A DNA stretch of 64,000 bases from Cystobasidiopsis lactophilus (GCA_001599975.1 BCIO01000002.1:248001-312000), one strand, 5' to 3'; positions 22,002 through 33,542 are shown, counted from the first letter of the stretch. The notes: generated by a model not told the origin, from the letters alone. Translations and numbers: made by a program.

Positions 22002-22484
22002 ATGGCCATCCCAGTCGTCACCGTTGGCAAGCACGTACCGGTTCTGCGAGCCATTGCGGGATTGCTGGCTCCCGAGGTCGAAGGTGGGCTTTGGACCTCG
22101 AAGTCGATCTCTTGGCTAATCATGAAGCAACCAGTCATCTACACCATCGCCGACATACCGCTCGGCGTGCAGGCCCTCCCGTTCCTCCTCGCCGGCGAAG
22201 CGCCGCCCAACGTGAAGGACTCTGTCGGATCCGGCGCCTTCAAAAAGCCTGCTGCCATCATCATCGGCGGGGGCTTCGACGACGCCGAAGTGGCAGAATT
22301 GAAAGCTGCAGCTTCGGGAGCTGCGTCCTCCCCAGCCTGGCTCAGAGTGGACCCAGCCAAGGGCAAAGCGGGCCCGCCCGGCACTCCCGCCTTCGCCAAG
22401 GATATTGCGGATAGACTCAAGGCAGCTATTACAGAGCTTCCAAATGGAGGAGGAGCTGCCAATGGCGACTTCATCTTTGTTTGA
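22002..22484 (+). CDS. Small unknown protein with possible in-frame intron
   Basis: The start at 22002 gives MAIPVVTVGKHVPVLRAIAG. A 51-nt segment at 22084-22134 has GTGGGC, a GCTAATC branch-like site and CCAG, and its length is divisible by three; removing it joins LLAPEVE to VIYTIADIPLGVQALPFLLA. The rest has KKPAAIIIGGGFDDAEVAEL, where a beta strand, a Gly turn and a helix suggest a small alpha/beta fold. Spliced length is about 143 residues. Function unknown. Confidence 0.6.
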   Translation: MAIPVVTVGKHVPVLRAIAGLLAPEVEGGLWTSKSISWLIMKQPVIYTIADIPLGVQALPFLLAGEAPPNVKDSVGSGAFKKPAAIIIGGGFDDAEVAELKAAASGAASSPAWLRVDPAKGKAGPPGTPAFAKDIADRLKAAITELPNGGGAANGDFIFV

Positions 22485-23087
22485 AGTGTTGATGGTCGCA
22501 GTCGGCCGCCGGGATTTGCAAGAGGGCAGATGTTTCCAAAAGGGAAGAGCATGCCAGGCGGTGGCTCATACTTCCGTGGGCTCTGTCATTGGCTTGGCTG
22601 AAAGAGCCTTGGAATGGCTGGCTACTGGCTTTGTCGTCTTTGGGCTGTACCTCGACTCGTGCGGATCGTCTTTCTTGTCTTGCTCCGTCATGGTGCCTGG
22701 TCGAATGGCTTTTCGACTCTTGGCTTAATGCGCGGCCGCTATTGGTGTCTTGTGTCGTTACCTCTCCTTTACTCCAGAGCACTCATGTCTTGGATGTCTG
22801 GGAAAGTTGCTCCCGTCACTGCTTAATCGCCCATGGCGTCCCTCTTTCCAACGCTCTCTCTTTGTGCCAGCACTAGGAACCCCAGAGTGAATATTTTAGC
22901 AAGTCGGTCTAAAGAATGCCCGCGCTTCCCTTTGTCGTGGCAGCGACCGAGGCAGCCCTCTTACTCAGAAGAAATGCTCTGCTTCATTCTAAGAAAGCGC
23001 TCTGCTATCCCTCGTTCTGTTCCATAACGATTACTCGCTTTCTTTCTACACCCAGAACTCCGGTGACGACGCAATCCGCCTCCCAAA
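22485..23087. other. Intergenic region
   Basis: No gene supported. Short frames here show no conserved features. Confidence 0.4.
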
Positions 23088-23844
23088 TGGCCAGCGATTC
23101 CTCCACCCGCTTGCGCTGGCGGCTTTCTGCCGTGCTTGCTCGTGTTAAGACCACTTTCAAGGGCTATACTCTCGCTGAGAGAGTCGACTGGCGTATCAAC
23201 CTCATACAGCAGTCGAGGGATGGCTTCCATCGCTTTTTGGACGCCAATCTTATGATGCAATCCCAGAAGCGTCCACGTCCAGCTTACCCTCGTGAACTTA
23301 CCAATAGCTTGGTCCAAGTAAGTCACGGCCCTTACAGATTGTTAGTTCTTAGCGCATACGTCTCGTATAGGAGCTCGACGCCTGGATCGAGGCTCGAGGG
23401 GCCAGAACCAACCAAGCCAGTGTCCGCCAAGCAGCTAAGCAGGTATGGGGCATTCTATCCAAGTCAATGCCTGATCATCTGAGCTGAAGGTTTTTATCAG
23501 CTTCACATGTACACTGCTATTAAGTGGCGCGAGCATCCTGAAGCTTACAATTTCGCGCATCAGGTTTGCCACCCATCCTAAACTTTAAGGACAAGCTCTG
23601 ACTTTGGTTTGTTAAGCTCCACTGTCTTCTGGAGGATCTATTGGGCTTTGACGTTTTGCGTCTGAATGAGCCAGCAGCTGCCGAGGCTTGTTCCAAGGGA
23701 GTCGAGGTCTTCATCGACGAAATGCTACACGCAGACCTCGTGAAGCGCGTGGAGCACGCTTGGTTCAGGAAGTATCCCAATGACAGACCAGAGCTGAACA
23801 GACGCTTTCAAGCTGCGAGAGCTGCAGCCTTGTCTCCGGCCTGA
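23088..23844 (+). CDS. Unknown basic protein, four exons
   Basis: The start near 23088 gives MASDSSTRLRWRLSAVLARV. Introns are about 23317-23369 (GTAAGT), 23443-23500 (GTATGG) and 23564-23616, all phase-consistent. Joined sequence reads KQLHMYTAIKWREHPEAYNF, then QLHCLLEDLLGFDVLRLNEP and ends FQAARAAALSPA at TGA near 23844. It is about 190 residues, Arg-rich and helical, and I do not recognise the family. The third intron starts with GTTTGCCACC and so carries a PACE-like 9-mer (23565-23573). Confidence 0.6.
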
Positions 23845-24045
23845 ATGCCGTGGCACTGCTTTAAGTTTCCTTTGTAATTCTAGCCTGAATGAATATGTCC
23901 TTCTCGTCTTGAGAGCCTGAAAGCTATTACTCAGGGCCCCATTGACGCATCCACGTTGCACCACTTGCCACCCAGCCATCAAAACCAGAGCCGGTGCTTT
24001 TCCCTCCTGTTCCCCATCGACGTCCAACTCGCAAAGAAGACAGCA

Positions 24046-25615
24046 ATGGAAGACAGCTTTGCGTTCCTACTCGAGCTGTACGGCAACGAATCGAGGCCGA
24101 CTGAGCAGGTCTTCCAAGTCTTTCAAGACGCCGGCGATGTCCACGTCGGTTTCCGGCTCTCTCCCGATCTGACTGTCCAGCCTGATTGACAAAGGGCGCG
24201 AACAGAAAGCTCTGGACACGCTGTTGACGATGGACTATCTAGACCAAATCGAGCAGCAAGACTCCAAGAGCGCTTCGCAGCAAGCCTCGCCCAAAGGCAG
24301 CCCCAGAACGGCCAAGGCCAAGCTGCCCAAGCAGACCTTCTCGTTGACGTCCAACAAGTTCCAAAACACCAGCAGACCTGCTTCTCCTGCTTCGATCCAC
24401 CCGCCCCCAGAGGCGTTTGCGAGAACGGAAGTCAACCCCTGGGTCAAGGCCGACTCGCTCTCTTTGACCTTGGCCGAGCAGCTCCAAATTACGCCGCAAG
24501 AGGTCTCTTCTATGCTCCACAAGCGTAACAACTCTCTCGTGTTGACTTTACAAGCCTACTTCTCGATGTTTGAACTCGAGCGGCCCTTCGACACCTTGTC
24601 CTTCGTCCCGCCTCTAATCGAAGAGTTCGCCGAGCTAGGGGGACTGGAACGGAAGAAGCAAGAGCTGCTCGATAACCTGGCCAGCTTGGCGCCGCCGGAG
24701 AATGCCTTCTTGGCCAAACCAGCCACTTGGAGGGCCTTCCTGTCCGCTGCCAATGGCAACATGGAGAATGCGATCGGCCTATCGGAACTCTACACGGAGG
24801 CCGTTTCTAAAGAAGGTCTGCCGCTACACGCCGAGTTGATGCACTCGTTGGCGGCTTCCTCTTCGCCCGTGGTCAAGGCCAAAGAGGTGCCTTTGGCTCC
24901 GGCTCCAGTAACGGTGGAACAGCGAGCGGAAATCGTCCAAAAACCTCGTCAGGCGTCCTACCGGCAATGCATCGCTATGGTCACCGAGTACCGCGTAAAA
25001 GTAGCGACGGCGAGACAAGAGGCGCAGCGGCATGCACGATCTGCTTCCTCGAAGAGTGGACTTCATGCTCAAGGAGAGCAGGCTGCTGGTGGAATTTGGA
25101 CGGACAAGGCGAGGGACTTCCAAAAGAAAGTGGAAGAATGGGAAATGCTGGCCGCCACCGCGTTGATCAAAGAGAGACAGTGCGGTTTTTTCCCTTCTCT
25201 TTTGGCCTGCTTGGCCTAGTAAAGGACTCTGGACTTATCAATGGACTGTGACAGGACGAGTAACGGGAGAAGGAATACGGTCGATCTGCATAATCTCAAC
25301 GTCACCCAATCCATCAAGGTGGTGAACGAGGTTGGTGGCTTCGCTCCCCTTGAGTGGATTGTCACTAAATGCACCTGCCTTGCTCAGGAGCTCAATACAT
25401 GGTGGTCAGCTAAGAACCGGTCGAGCGAGTTGGAGATCGTCACCGGCTGGGGTCGCCACTCGGCGAACAACGTCAGCGTGCTGATGCCCAGAGTGGAAAG
25501 CTACCTCACCAAGGAAGGCTGGAGGTGCGTTTGCTTCCTTGGGTGTGTTCATTTGAAGTTGTGTAGGCTGATCAGCCTTGACCCAGATATCGAATCGACC
25601 GAGACGCGGGAGTAA
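24046..25615 (+). CDS. SMR-domain protein with DUF1771-like helix (Cue2/N4BP2 type)
   Basis: SMR domains are found in endonucleases such as yeast Cue2, which cuts mRNA at collided ribosomes. The start at 24046 gives MEDSFAFLLELYGNE. A CUE-like three-helix stretch follows (LTLAEQLQITPQEVSSMLHK), then a DUF1771-like helix (RQCIAMVTEYRVKVATARQE) and the SMR core: NTVDLHNLNVTQSIKVVNE, intron, ELNTWWSAKNRSSELEIVTG, then WGRHSANNVSVLMPRVESYL. The usual DLHGL and TGRGxHS motifs read DLHNL and TGWGRHS. Introns lie near 24109-24205 (borders uncertain), about 25181-25253, 25331-25387 and 25526-25567. An N-terminal linker is Ser/Lys/Pro-rich. The similarity to Cue2 is by domain order; activity is inferred. 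Confidence 0.82.
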
Positions 25616-25825
25616 TCTATGTGATTGGCCTTAGTTGACCTAGCTTTGTTTGTGGCTATTATCTAGCATTTTGTAGACTATATAGAGCTATTGGCAGATA
25701 TGATACTTAATGCAGCCTAGATTTGGTTCTTCGGGTCGACAATCAGCGTGGCATACAAGGCTTTGCTCCCTTTTGAGACACTGTCCGTACCGCATGGCCC
25801 ATAACCACCCGCGTCATTGGTGGCC

Positions 25826-26613
25826 TTAATGCAGCTCGAAGTCGCTGAAAGAGGCAGTGACGCCCTCGGCAAACTTGTCCAGCGGCTGGCAAGCCATCAC
25901 ACCCACGCGGATCTCTTCGATGTCGGTGGCGAAGAAGCCGTTGATGTCTCGACGGTAGTCAGGGACGGAAGGGTCGCTGCTTGTAGCACGAACAGCCAGC
26001 AGGTGGTCCTCGCGGCTGAACGTGAAGCGGATCGAAGTGTCCGGGCTGATGATGTCCTTAGACCCAGGCGGCGCGCTTGCGATAGACCAGTCGCTGTATT
26101 TGACCGTGACAACCGAGCTGATGAGGAGAAGAAGACGGCTCATTAGCCTAAACTGCAAGCAAAGCAACAGCGGGCGGCGGCAGCTTGCCCAATCCAGTTC
26201 TTGCCATCGTCCCTTTCACTGACCACCAACATTGAGTAACAGACTCTAAATGCTCAAAGCTTGAAATCTGCTCACACTCCAGCCTTAACCCATTGGGTCC
26301 CGCTCGACGTCTTCATCAACAAGAAGATGGTGGCCTGGTCAAACTGCTGCTTGTACGCGCCCTTGACGGAGACCGACGCTTTAAAGTCGCTTTTGAGGTC
26401 TTTCAGAGGGAAAGTGTAGGCGTCGCCAGACGACACGTCGTGCGCTGGCGGCTTCTTCCACCAGTCTTGCCCGGACGACGTGGCGACCTCGAGCGTTGCC
26501 CCGTCTGACGATATCTCCGCCTTCTTGGGCGCTGTCTTGAGCCACGACCATTTCGAATCGTTGAAAGGGACAGCCATTTGGGAAGAGAACGACGGATTGG
26601 GGAAGACAGTCAT
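25826..26613 (-). CDS. DUF1349-like concanavalin-fold protein
   Basis: The start at 26613 gives MTVFPNPSFSSQMAVPFNDS. Visible DUF1349 features are FNDSKWSWLKTAPKKAEISS, TSSGQDWWKKP, FDQATIFLLMKTSSGTQWVK and, after introns, YSDWSIASAPPGS and RVGVMACQPL. This family of jelly-roll proteins is related to the C-terminal domain of beta-xylosidases and occurs in bacteria and fungi, mostly without known function. Two introns are likely: one directly after WVKAG near 26276, and one ending CATCAG near 26113. The region between them (ERDDGKNW...) is less certain. It ends at TAA 25826-25828. Head-to-tail behind the peroxiredoxin-like gene. Confidence 0.75.
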
Positions 26614-26817
26614 CAGGCCCAGTCGACGCGCTTGGGCGGGAAATTGGACAGCAAGCTTTAATACAAGTGGGAAGCGGATTCAGACGCAAGAACAGGATAC
26701 AAGAGGTTTAGACCGCATGAAAGCACGTGTAGCAGGTCAACAGTTCTCAGGGGCGGCAAGCGAACAGCGCCACCTGGCTCCCTTTCCCTTCGAGATCCTG
26801 CCCTTTGCCTGAACAGT

Positions 26818-27584
26818 CTAGGTCGTCGTCAACGCCGCCAAAGCCTCTTCCAAGTTGGTCATGTCGGCAGGATTGGAAGCGCAGTGTCGGTACAGAACCT
26901 TGCCGTCCGCGTCGATCGCAAACCCTCCATTTGACTGGTAGCGGGTCTGCACGGCGACCACTCTCGTGAGAAGCGGACAGTATCGTGATAGCAAGCGGCA
27001 CTCACTCCTACAGTCTTGGTGTTCTTGATTCCACGCGCCCGCAGATCCTTGACCTTGGACAGGGCACCCAGGTCGAAAACTGACATGAGGCTGATTTCCC
27101 CTATGCCATACGTAGCATACATGGCCCTAATGGACATGAACGTCGTCAGAAAGGGCCAGCGCACTTTTCGCGGAAGGGAGAGCCATACCGAGACGCATCG
27201 GCTGCAAAGGTGACACAGCATGAGCATCGAGAGTTCAGCCAACGAACCTTAGCAAAGGGGCTCACAGATCAACTCCATGTTTTGGGGCAGCTGGCCCAGC
27301 TCCAGCGTCTCCTTGACGTACTCCTCGTTGTCCTCCTCGCTGGCGTGGGTGACGCAGTAAAAATTGATCGACGGGTTCTCCGGCGCCATGGTGGCCATCG
27401 CCCTGATCTCGGCCTCGCAGAACGGGCAGCCCAGATGACGGACAAACACCAGCAGCGCAGGAAGTCGGAGCTTCTTCGAGCTGGGATCAGCCAAGGGAGC
27501 CTGCGAGCCCACTTCCGGCAGCTCGCTCAAGTCAGGGGCGGACGACGGGATGATCGATTTGATGTCGGCGAGGATCCAGGCCAT
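26818..27584 (-). CDS. Thioredoxin-fold peroxiredoxin-like protein (AhpC/TSA_2, PRXL2 type)
   Basis: Redox protein of the PRXL2/AAED1 group. The start at 27584 gives MAWILADIKSIIPSSAPDLS. The core is PALLVFVRHLGCPFCEAEIR, with a CxxC redox site in the normal place after a beta strand, then INFYCVTHASEEDNEEYVKE. After introns it reads YATYGIGEISLMSVFDLGAL and GGFAIDADGKVLYRHCASNP, ending ALAALTTT at TAG 26818-26820. Introns lie near 27200-27265, 27105-27130 (least certain) and 26950-27010. Substrate unknown. A perfect GC palindrome sits about 80 bases upstream of the start. Confidence 0.83.
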
Positions 27585-27665
27585 TGTAAAGGGTCTCAAA
27601 TGGAGAAGGCTCGGAGATTATAAGATAATGTTGAAGACGCTCAGGAAGAGGAGTTTACTGCGGAG

Positions 27666-27681
27666 GCCGCCGCGCGGCGGC
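27666..27681. repeat. Perfect 16-bp GC palindrome
   Basis: GCCGCCGCGCGGCGGC in the promoter of the peroxiredoxin-like gene. It could be a dimeric regulator site or chance in GC-rich DNA. Confidence 0.6.
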
Positions 27682-27925
27682 GCCACGGTGGCGTGGAAGT
27701 TCTTCGAAAGATGGTATGGAGTGCAGCGTGGGGATTTCATGTTGGCGGGTCAAGTACAAGGAGAATATATGGAAAGGGTCTCCCAGCCAATCTATTGGGC
27801 GTCAACGGAAAACTTCGCGCTGATGTGGCGTCTGCCTTCCTTCCAGTTCACGACGAACTCAGAGCGACAGGGAGCTCGGAAGGAAACTGCAAAGAGGATT
27901 AGATGTGCAGATACTATGAGGCGTA

Positions 27926-28664
27926 TCACGTACGGGCGAATTGAGCTTCCCAAAAATGGGGATCGAAGGGCTTGACTGGCGACTTGAGCAGCCTCAAGGC
28001 TGCGCGGTCTCCCAGAGCGACTTCATGACCGGGAAGTTGTCCGGTGTAGTGGAGCTGAAAGGTCTTCAGGACTTCGATCAGAGCGCGCCCGCACCAAACC
28101 TGCGCTTCCTCGGCCGGCGATTTCGACCTAGACGCCGATATAAATCCCAAGTGCAGGACTATCGCGGAGCCAGATTTCGCAAGAATGGGGCAGTGATGAA
28201 AGACGGCACTAGGAGCAGGCAAGGAGGCTTCCCCTCCATGGTTCAATCCAGAATTGGCCACTCGCTGGAGCCATTCATGATGGCCTGGAGCCGCGGCGGC
28301 GTCGACGATTACTTCTTGGGGCAAGTAAAGCTTCTTCTGGGTCATGGCTGAGTGATGGGAAGTATGGCTTTAGCATTGAACGAACCATGCACCGCACGTA
28401 GACGAAATGGGGTCTTCCATTATCTTCGAGCACCATGCGCCAGAGGTGCTCGTGCTTGTCAAGTGGTAGGACGGGAGACATCTCCGCTGGAGAGGCAACT
28501 AGACCATGCCCGTGAGCATGCTGAGTCGGAGAGGAGGCGACTGGACTTCCGTCGCCATCGGAACTGGCCGAATCGGCTGTACTACTGATATGCAGTCGGC
28601 TTGGCTTGATGGGATCACTGATAGCCTTCCTAAAGGGTTCGGGCACGAAATGAAGGCTGTCCAT
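27926..28664 (-). CDS. Unknown protein, paralogue of the gene at 29080-30264
   Basis: The start at 28664 gives MDSLHFVPEPFRKAISDPIK. One 62-nt intron at about 28333-28394 (donor in VY|GTGCGG) joins PHFVY to KKLYLPQEVIVD and keeps the frame. It shares with the neighbour the N-terminal pattern (DPxxPxRLHxxS), a Ser/Pro region with QHAH, and later LHLGFISAS (neighbour LHVGFTNDS) and TGQLPGHEVALG (neighbour TGELPTDEAALG). It is shorter at the C-terminus, stopping at FWEAQFART where the neighbour goes on. Strongly diverged but open, so probably functional. Function unknown. Confidence 0.6.
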
Positions 28665-29079
28665 GAGGAACCCTCGGAGGTCTGCTCAAAGTCTGGGACG
28701 GTGGCAAGCGGCAGGGAGCGACGGGTTAGTATCGGACTATCAAGCACCGCCACAATGGCTCTGGATGACTTCTGGTCGGTGGCGAAACTGGTATCTCACA
28801 AGCCCTAACCTCAATACGTATGCAGGCGCATTCAAAAGCAGCGTGGAAACTTTGGGAGTTCCTTGGAAGCCGAGCTCGGTGGCAACAGGGGAAGTCATTT
28901 GCATCGTGCACAGGTAGCTATTCGCTTGGCACACTACGAAACAAGTCGAGGCAAGTGTAATGTCTTCATTGTAGGGAAGGCAGATGGACAAGGGAAGCAC
29001 TACCGACCGCGGAGCAAGAGACACAAGCAGAGCAAGCAACAATCAAGCGCGAGGGATAAATCGAGTCGACAGAGGGCAA
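28665..29079. other. Spacer between paralogues
   Basis: Contains GGTGGCGAA at 28779-28787. No gene seen. Confidence 0.4.
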
Positions 29080-30264
29080 TCAAAAGGTATCATAGTAGCC
29101 ATCTTTGGGCTGCACAAAGAAATCGGCATAGAAAGGGTGAATGTCGGCGCCCAAATGCCATTCGACATGCACGAAGCAAGGGCGCGGAGCTTCAGACGGA
29201 ACTGCGACGGCAATGAGCTTCTCGCGTGGTTCTAGTAGTACTATTGTCCTACGGGTGAAAGTGCACTCCCAGAATTGGGCTCGGAACGGTACCGGTCTGG
29301 CGGCAGGAACAGTCTTGGGTTCCATCGGCAGCGACATGGCTCGGCTAGGATGATTGCCAGAATGAGGAAAATGAACTATGCGCTGCATTCTGCCAAGGGC
29401 AGCTTCGTCCGTTGGCAGCTCGCCCGTGTTGATCAAGTGCGGAAGCGTGATGTGACGCAAACCAGTAACGGCCGGAATGGAAACCGGGGGCGAGTCCTTG
29501 CGCTTCTTATAAGACACTTTCACAGTGTGGGCGGGAGTAAACGAGAGAGAGTCGTTGGTGAAACCGACATGGAGGCTCTGGTCGCTTTCCGGAAAGAGGA
29601 CGACCGGCTGGTCGAAGAAATACGAGTGGAAGGTGGAGTGGTTTCCTTCCGCAAAGTAGATCTTCTTATAGCCCGGGCTCTGGTGGTGCTTAGACAGCCA
29701 GTCGTTCTGGGCGCCCTTGGTCGTGAAGTTGGGGTTGGTCGACCACACTTTTTCTGGGAGACAAAGGATGGAAGCGGTGGCAAATCTGGGAGGCGAATGG
29801 CTGGTTTGGATCTTTCGTAGAGCGTTCGCTCTCAGGTACACGAAGCCAGGGCGCGTCGGGTCGGAGGAGACTGGGGGAGCCGTCGAACCTCCGTGCGCAG
29901 GTTGGGTCTGGACGCGGACAACCCCACCGCTTTCAAAGATAGGTTGCAGCTGCATCTCGTTAGGGTTGGACTGGGCAGCTGTCGGGGTGAGCTTTTGGGG
30001 CGCCATGTCCGGCAAGTGATGCTTGATGGGAATGGGTTCAATCAACGGCGACGCCACCGGAGATAGGTCCGGGGGAGAGGCGATGGGAACGCCAGGTTCA
30101 TGCGCATGTTGAACACGATGTACCGGAGAAGTCGGGCTTCTACCAGCGTCGGCCTTGACGGGAGAAATCTGGGGGGTTTCGAAGTCCCTGCTGTTGGTCA
30201 CTACATGCAGTCTAGTGGGAATTAGAGGGTCGGTGCTCTTCCTCGTATTAGGCACTTCGGGCAT
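29080..30264 (-). CDS. Unknown 394-residue protein, single exon
   Basis: The start at 30264 gives MPEVPNTRKSTDPLIPTRLH. The first 120 residues are Pro/Ser-rich and likely disordered. The rest is predicted mixed alpha/beta with several FVYL/FVHVEWHLG and VVLFPESDQSLHVGF strands, and ends VQPKDGYYDTF. No signal peptide or membrane segment. One paralogue lies directly downstream on the same strand. The single-exon structure contrasts with neighbours full of introns and with the two-exon paralogue. Function unknown. Confidence 0.7.
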   Translation of the reverse strand: MPEVPNTRKSTDPLIPTRLHVVTNSRDFETPQISPVKADAGRSPTSPVHRVQHAHEPGVPIASPPDLSPVASPLIEPIPIKHHLPDMAPQKLTPTAAQSNPNEMQLQPIFESGGVVRVQTQPAHGGSTAPPVSSDPTRPGFVYLRANALRKIQTSHSPPRFATASILCLPEKVWSTNPNFTTKGAQNDWLSKHHQSPGYKKIYFAEGNHSTFHSYFFDQPVVLFPESDQSLHVGFTNDSLSFTPAHTVKVSYKKRKDSPPVSIPAVTGLRHITLPHLINTGELPTDEAALGRMQRIVHFPHSGNHPSRAMSLPMEPKTVPAARPVPFRAQFWECTFTRRTIVLLEPREKLIAVAVPSEAPRPCFVHVEWHLGADIHPFYADFFVQPKDGYYDTF

Positions 30265-30789
30265 GCTGAAGGGACGTTAACAAGTCGGTATGGTAGGACG
30301 GCCAAAAAAATGGACGGAAACCCAACGACGGGCGAGAGGCTGTGCGTCTCGCAGTCCCCCCTACGACGTCCGAGAACAGCAAGAATCAAAGAAAAGAACG
30401 ACCAAAAAGCCAGTCTGTGGGCTCAAGAACAGCGAAAGCAAGCCAAGGAATCGGGGCAAACCAAACGCTGCTCCAACAATGCGACGGTATGTGGATGGAT
30501 GGCGGCTAAGTGGCAGTGCATCAGACTCCGCGCCATGATAGATGGCTTGAGTGCTTTGTGATCTGGAGAAAGCAAGAGCAGAGTCCGCTGCAGTCTAGTC
30601 TGTGGATTCGGGCAGCGGCAAGTCCGCTCATAAGACGCGGAGGACCAGACAATCAGATCCGCGCAGCTTGTGATAACCGCCTTGACAGAGCTGGAGTATT
30701 TCCATTTCCACAGGCAGCAGCAGTCTTAGTCCAGAGCAAAGGACGGGGCGACGCCGCCGGCTTGGACGTCGACCGCCAAAAGTGGTGAA
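30265..30789. other. Divergent promoter region
   Basis: Spacer between the unknown gene (-) and the DHX35-like helicase (+). Purine-rich on the plus strand near 30300-30470. No gene supported. Confidence 0.45.
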
Positions 30790-33369
30790 ATGGCATTTTG
30801 GAAGGCGAGTCTTAGCGTCTTGCTCGTCGCTGGCAGCAACTGAGCAGCAAAGATCAACAGCCCGGCACGCAGGCGCCTGGGTCCGTCATCGACCGGGCGC
30901 AGGAGAGCGAGGGCGCCATCGCCACGACCTCGTCCAACAAGTTTGGCGGCCTGTCGCTCTCCGCCCAGCGCACCCGGCTGCCCATCTACAAGCAGCGTCA
31001 GTGCTTCTGCCTCCATCTCCGCAGGTGATGCCCACTCAGTCATCCGCACTCACAGGCTCCAGGCTGCTCTACTTGGTCGAGCGCTATTCTGTGGTCATGT
31101 AGGCTCGCCCTTGACCTCTTCAGCGGCATCCAGGGATTCAATGGCCATTACGAACAGTGTTGTTGGTCAAACAGGCTGTGGCAAGACGACCCGTAAGTGG
31201 CCATTGCCCAAGGCCGAAGGTGGAAGGGCGAGCTGACGGCCAGAAATCAACAGAGCTGCCGCAATATCTGTTTGAAGCTGGCTGGGCCGCCGACGGGCGG
31301 GTGATAGGCTGCACACAACCTCGAAGAGTGGCGGCAACGTCGGTGGCGGCCAGGGTGGCGGAGGAGATCGGCTCCATCTTGGGCGACGAGGTCGGCTACT
31401 CGATCCGCTTCGAGGACCTGTCCTCGCCCACCCGGACTCGCATCAAGTACCTCACCGACGGCATGCTGTTCCGGGAGATCATGGTCGACCCCTTGCTGTC
31501 CAAATACTCCGTCTTGATGATCGACGAGGCCCACGAGCGCAGCTCTTACACCGACTTGCTCCTCGGCGTGCTCAAGAAGTGGGTGTTTCTCGTCCGCTAT
31601 CTCACATTGAGATTTCTCCCTCGAACAATTGCCACAGGATCCGCAAGCAGCGGCCCGACCTCCGGCTCATCATCTCCTCCGCCACCATCGACGCCCAGCA
31701 GTTCCTCGACTACTTCAACTCCAACGTCGACTCGGACAACCGCTCACAAGACGACGCGACCATCATCAGCTTGGAAGGCCGCATGTTCCCTGTGGAAGTC
31801 AGCTACCTCGCCGAGCCCACCACCAACTACGTGCAGAGCGCGGTCGAGACCGTCATGCGCATCCACCAGCACCAGCCCCTGGGCGACATCCTTGTCTTCC
31901 TCACTGGCAAAGAAGAGATCGACACCTGCGCCGAGGACATCTTGGAGCGAGCGCACTCCCTGCCCAAAGACGCCTTCCGCCTCTTGCCGTTGCCGCTGCA
32001 CGCCGCGTTGACGACCGAGCAGCAGCTGTCCGTCTTCGAGCCCGCCCCACCCAACACCCGGAAAGTCGTCATCTCCACCAACGTCGCCGAAGCCAGCGTA
32101 ACCATCGAGGGCATCAAATACGTCGTTGACTCAGGCTTCGTCAAGCTCCGCGTGTACAACCCCAACACGGGCATGGACGTCCTCCAAGTGGCGCCCGCCT
32201 CTAAAGCTTCTCTAAACCAGCGCGCTGGTCGAGCAGGCCGCACGTCGCCGGGCAAGTGCTATCGCCTCTTCCCCGAAGCCGCCCTCTCCTCCCTCTCCCC
32301 TTCCACCACGCCGGAAATCTGCCGCTCCGACCTATCCCTCTTCGTGCTCCAACTCAAAGCGCTCGGCATTGACAATGTGCTACGATTTGACTTCTTGACC
32401 GCCCCACCCAGCAGCATGCTCCTAAGAGCCTTGGAGTTCTTGTATGGCTTGCAAGCGCTGGACGATTATGGAAGGCTAACGCGGCCGCTGGGCATCCGAA
32501 TGGCCGAGCTCCCCGTGGATCCGATGATGGCTAAGATTGTGAGCCGGCTCTGGCTTCATATGGAGAAGGCCATGACTCGACGTGGCTGGCGTTCACAGTT
32601 GCTGGACTCGGCCAACTTTGGCTGCAGCGAAGAGATTTTGACCATTGCTGCCATGACTTCAGTTCAGGTGTGTGCCGGCTCAAACCCTCAGCACGCAGTT
32701 GCTAAGGACAATTTCTCGCAACCACAGAACGTCTTTCAAATGGGTGACAGCGAGGCCATCCAAGGCGAACTTGAACGTCGCAAATTCACGGCCGAAGAAG
32801 GCGACCACCTCACTCTGCTCAACGGTGGGTTCGGCCTCGTCACCCGTTGAGCGCTTAGCTCACTGCAGGGAATCGGACCCGCAGTGTTCAAAGCGTTTCA
32901 AAAGAATGGCCGGTCGTCTGCCAAGTGGTGCAATCAGCACCGGCTCAACTTCAAGGCTCTGTCAAGGGCCGTCTCCATCCGGCAGCAGCTCTCCAAATAC
33001 CTCAAACGCTTCGATATACCCACCAAGTCCGCCGAGCTCGACCACGCGCCCATCCGGCGCTGCCTCGTCTCTGGTTACTTCAAGAATGCTGCGCGGTTCA
33101 ATGCTGCAGATGGCACATATCGCTCGGTCCGAGAGGGCGCCATTCTGCACGTCCATCCTTCCTCGGTCATGTTCACCCGCAGTCCGCCAACTGGTGTGGT
33201 CATTTTCCACGAGGTGGTCGAGACCACCAAGCGCTTCATGCGCGACGTCACCGTCATAGAGCAGGTAGGTTGTGACACTACCGTGATTCTTCGCCCTCGA
33301 GTGCTCAAAGTTCCCTCTTCCTCTCAGGATTGGCTCATCGAACTGTCGAATGGGTTCTATTCCTACTAG
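30790..33369 (+). CDS. DHX35: DEAH-box RNA helicase, DHX35 type
   Basis: Nuclear ATP-dependent RNA helicase found with spliceosome C complexes in animals. The start at 30790 gives MAFWK, then after an intron [20 protein letters not shown]. Motifs in order: Walker [10 protein letters not shown], Ia [66 protein letters not shown], then the winged-helix/ratchet and OB-fold ending [13 protein letters not shown]. About eight introns; family sequence is restored at each (for example [19 protein letters not shown]). The first intron appears to be GC-AG (AAG|GCGAGT). A later one near 32826-32886 uses the acceptor CCCGCAG to give [15 protein letters not shown]35 is kept in intron-rich fungi and lost from intron-poor yeasts, in keeping with this genome. 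Confidence 0.95.
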
Positions 33370-33542
33370 CTGTGGGTTCATCTGTACCAGTCGACAGGCG
33401 TCGGCACCATACCTGCATTTTGATACCCCTCACGCGCGACTGATTTCGAAACATTGGGACTTGGGATGGGGACCGTTCTCTCATTGTGATGGGTATATGA
33501 TGCAGAGGTATCAGTTCAGCAACACGCCCTTCACCGAGACAG

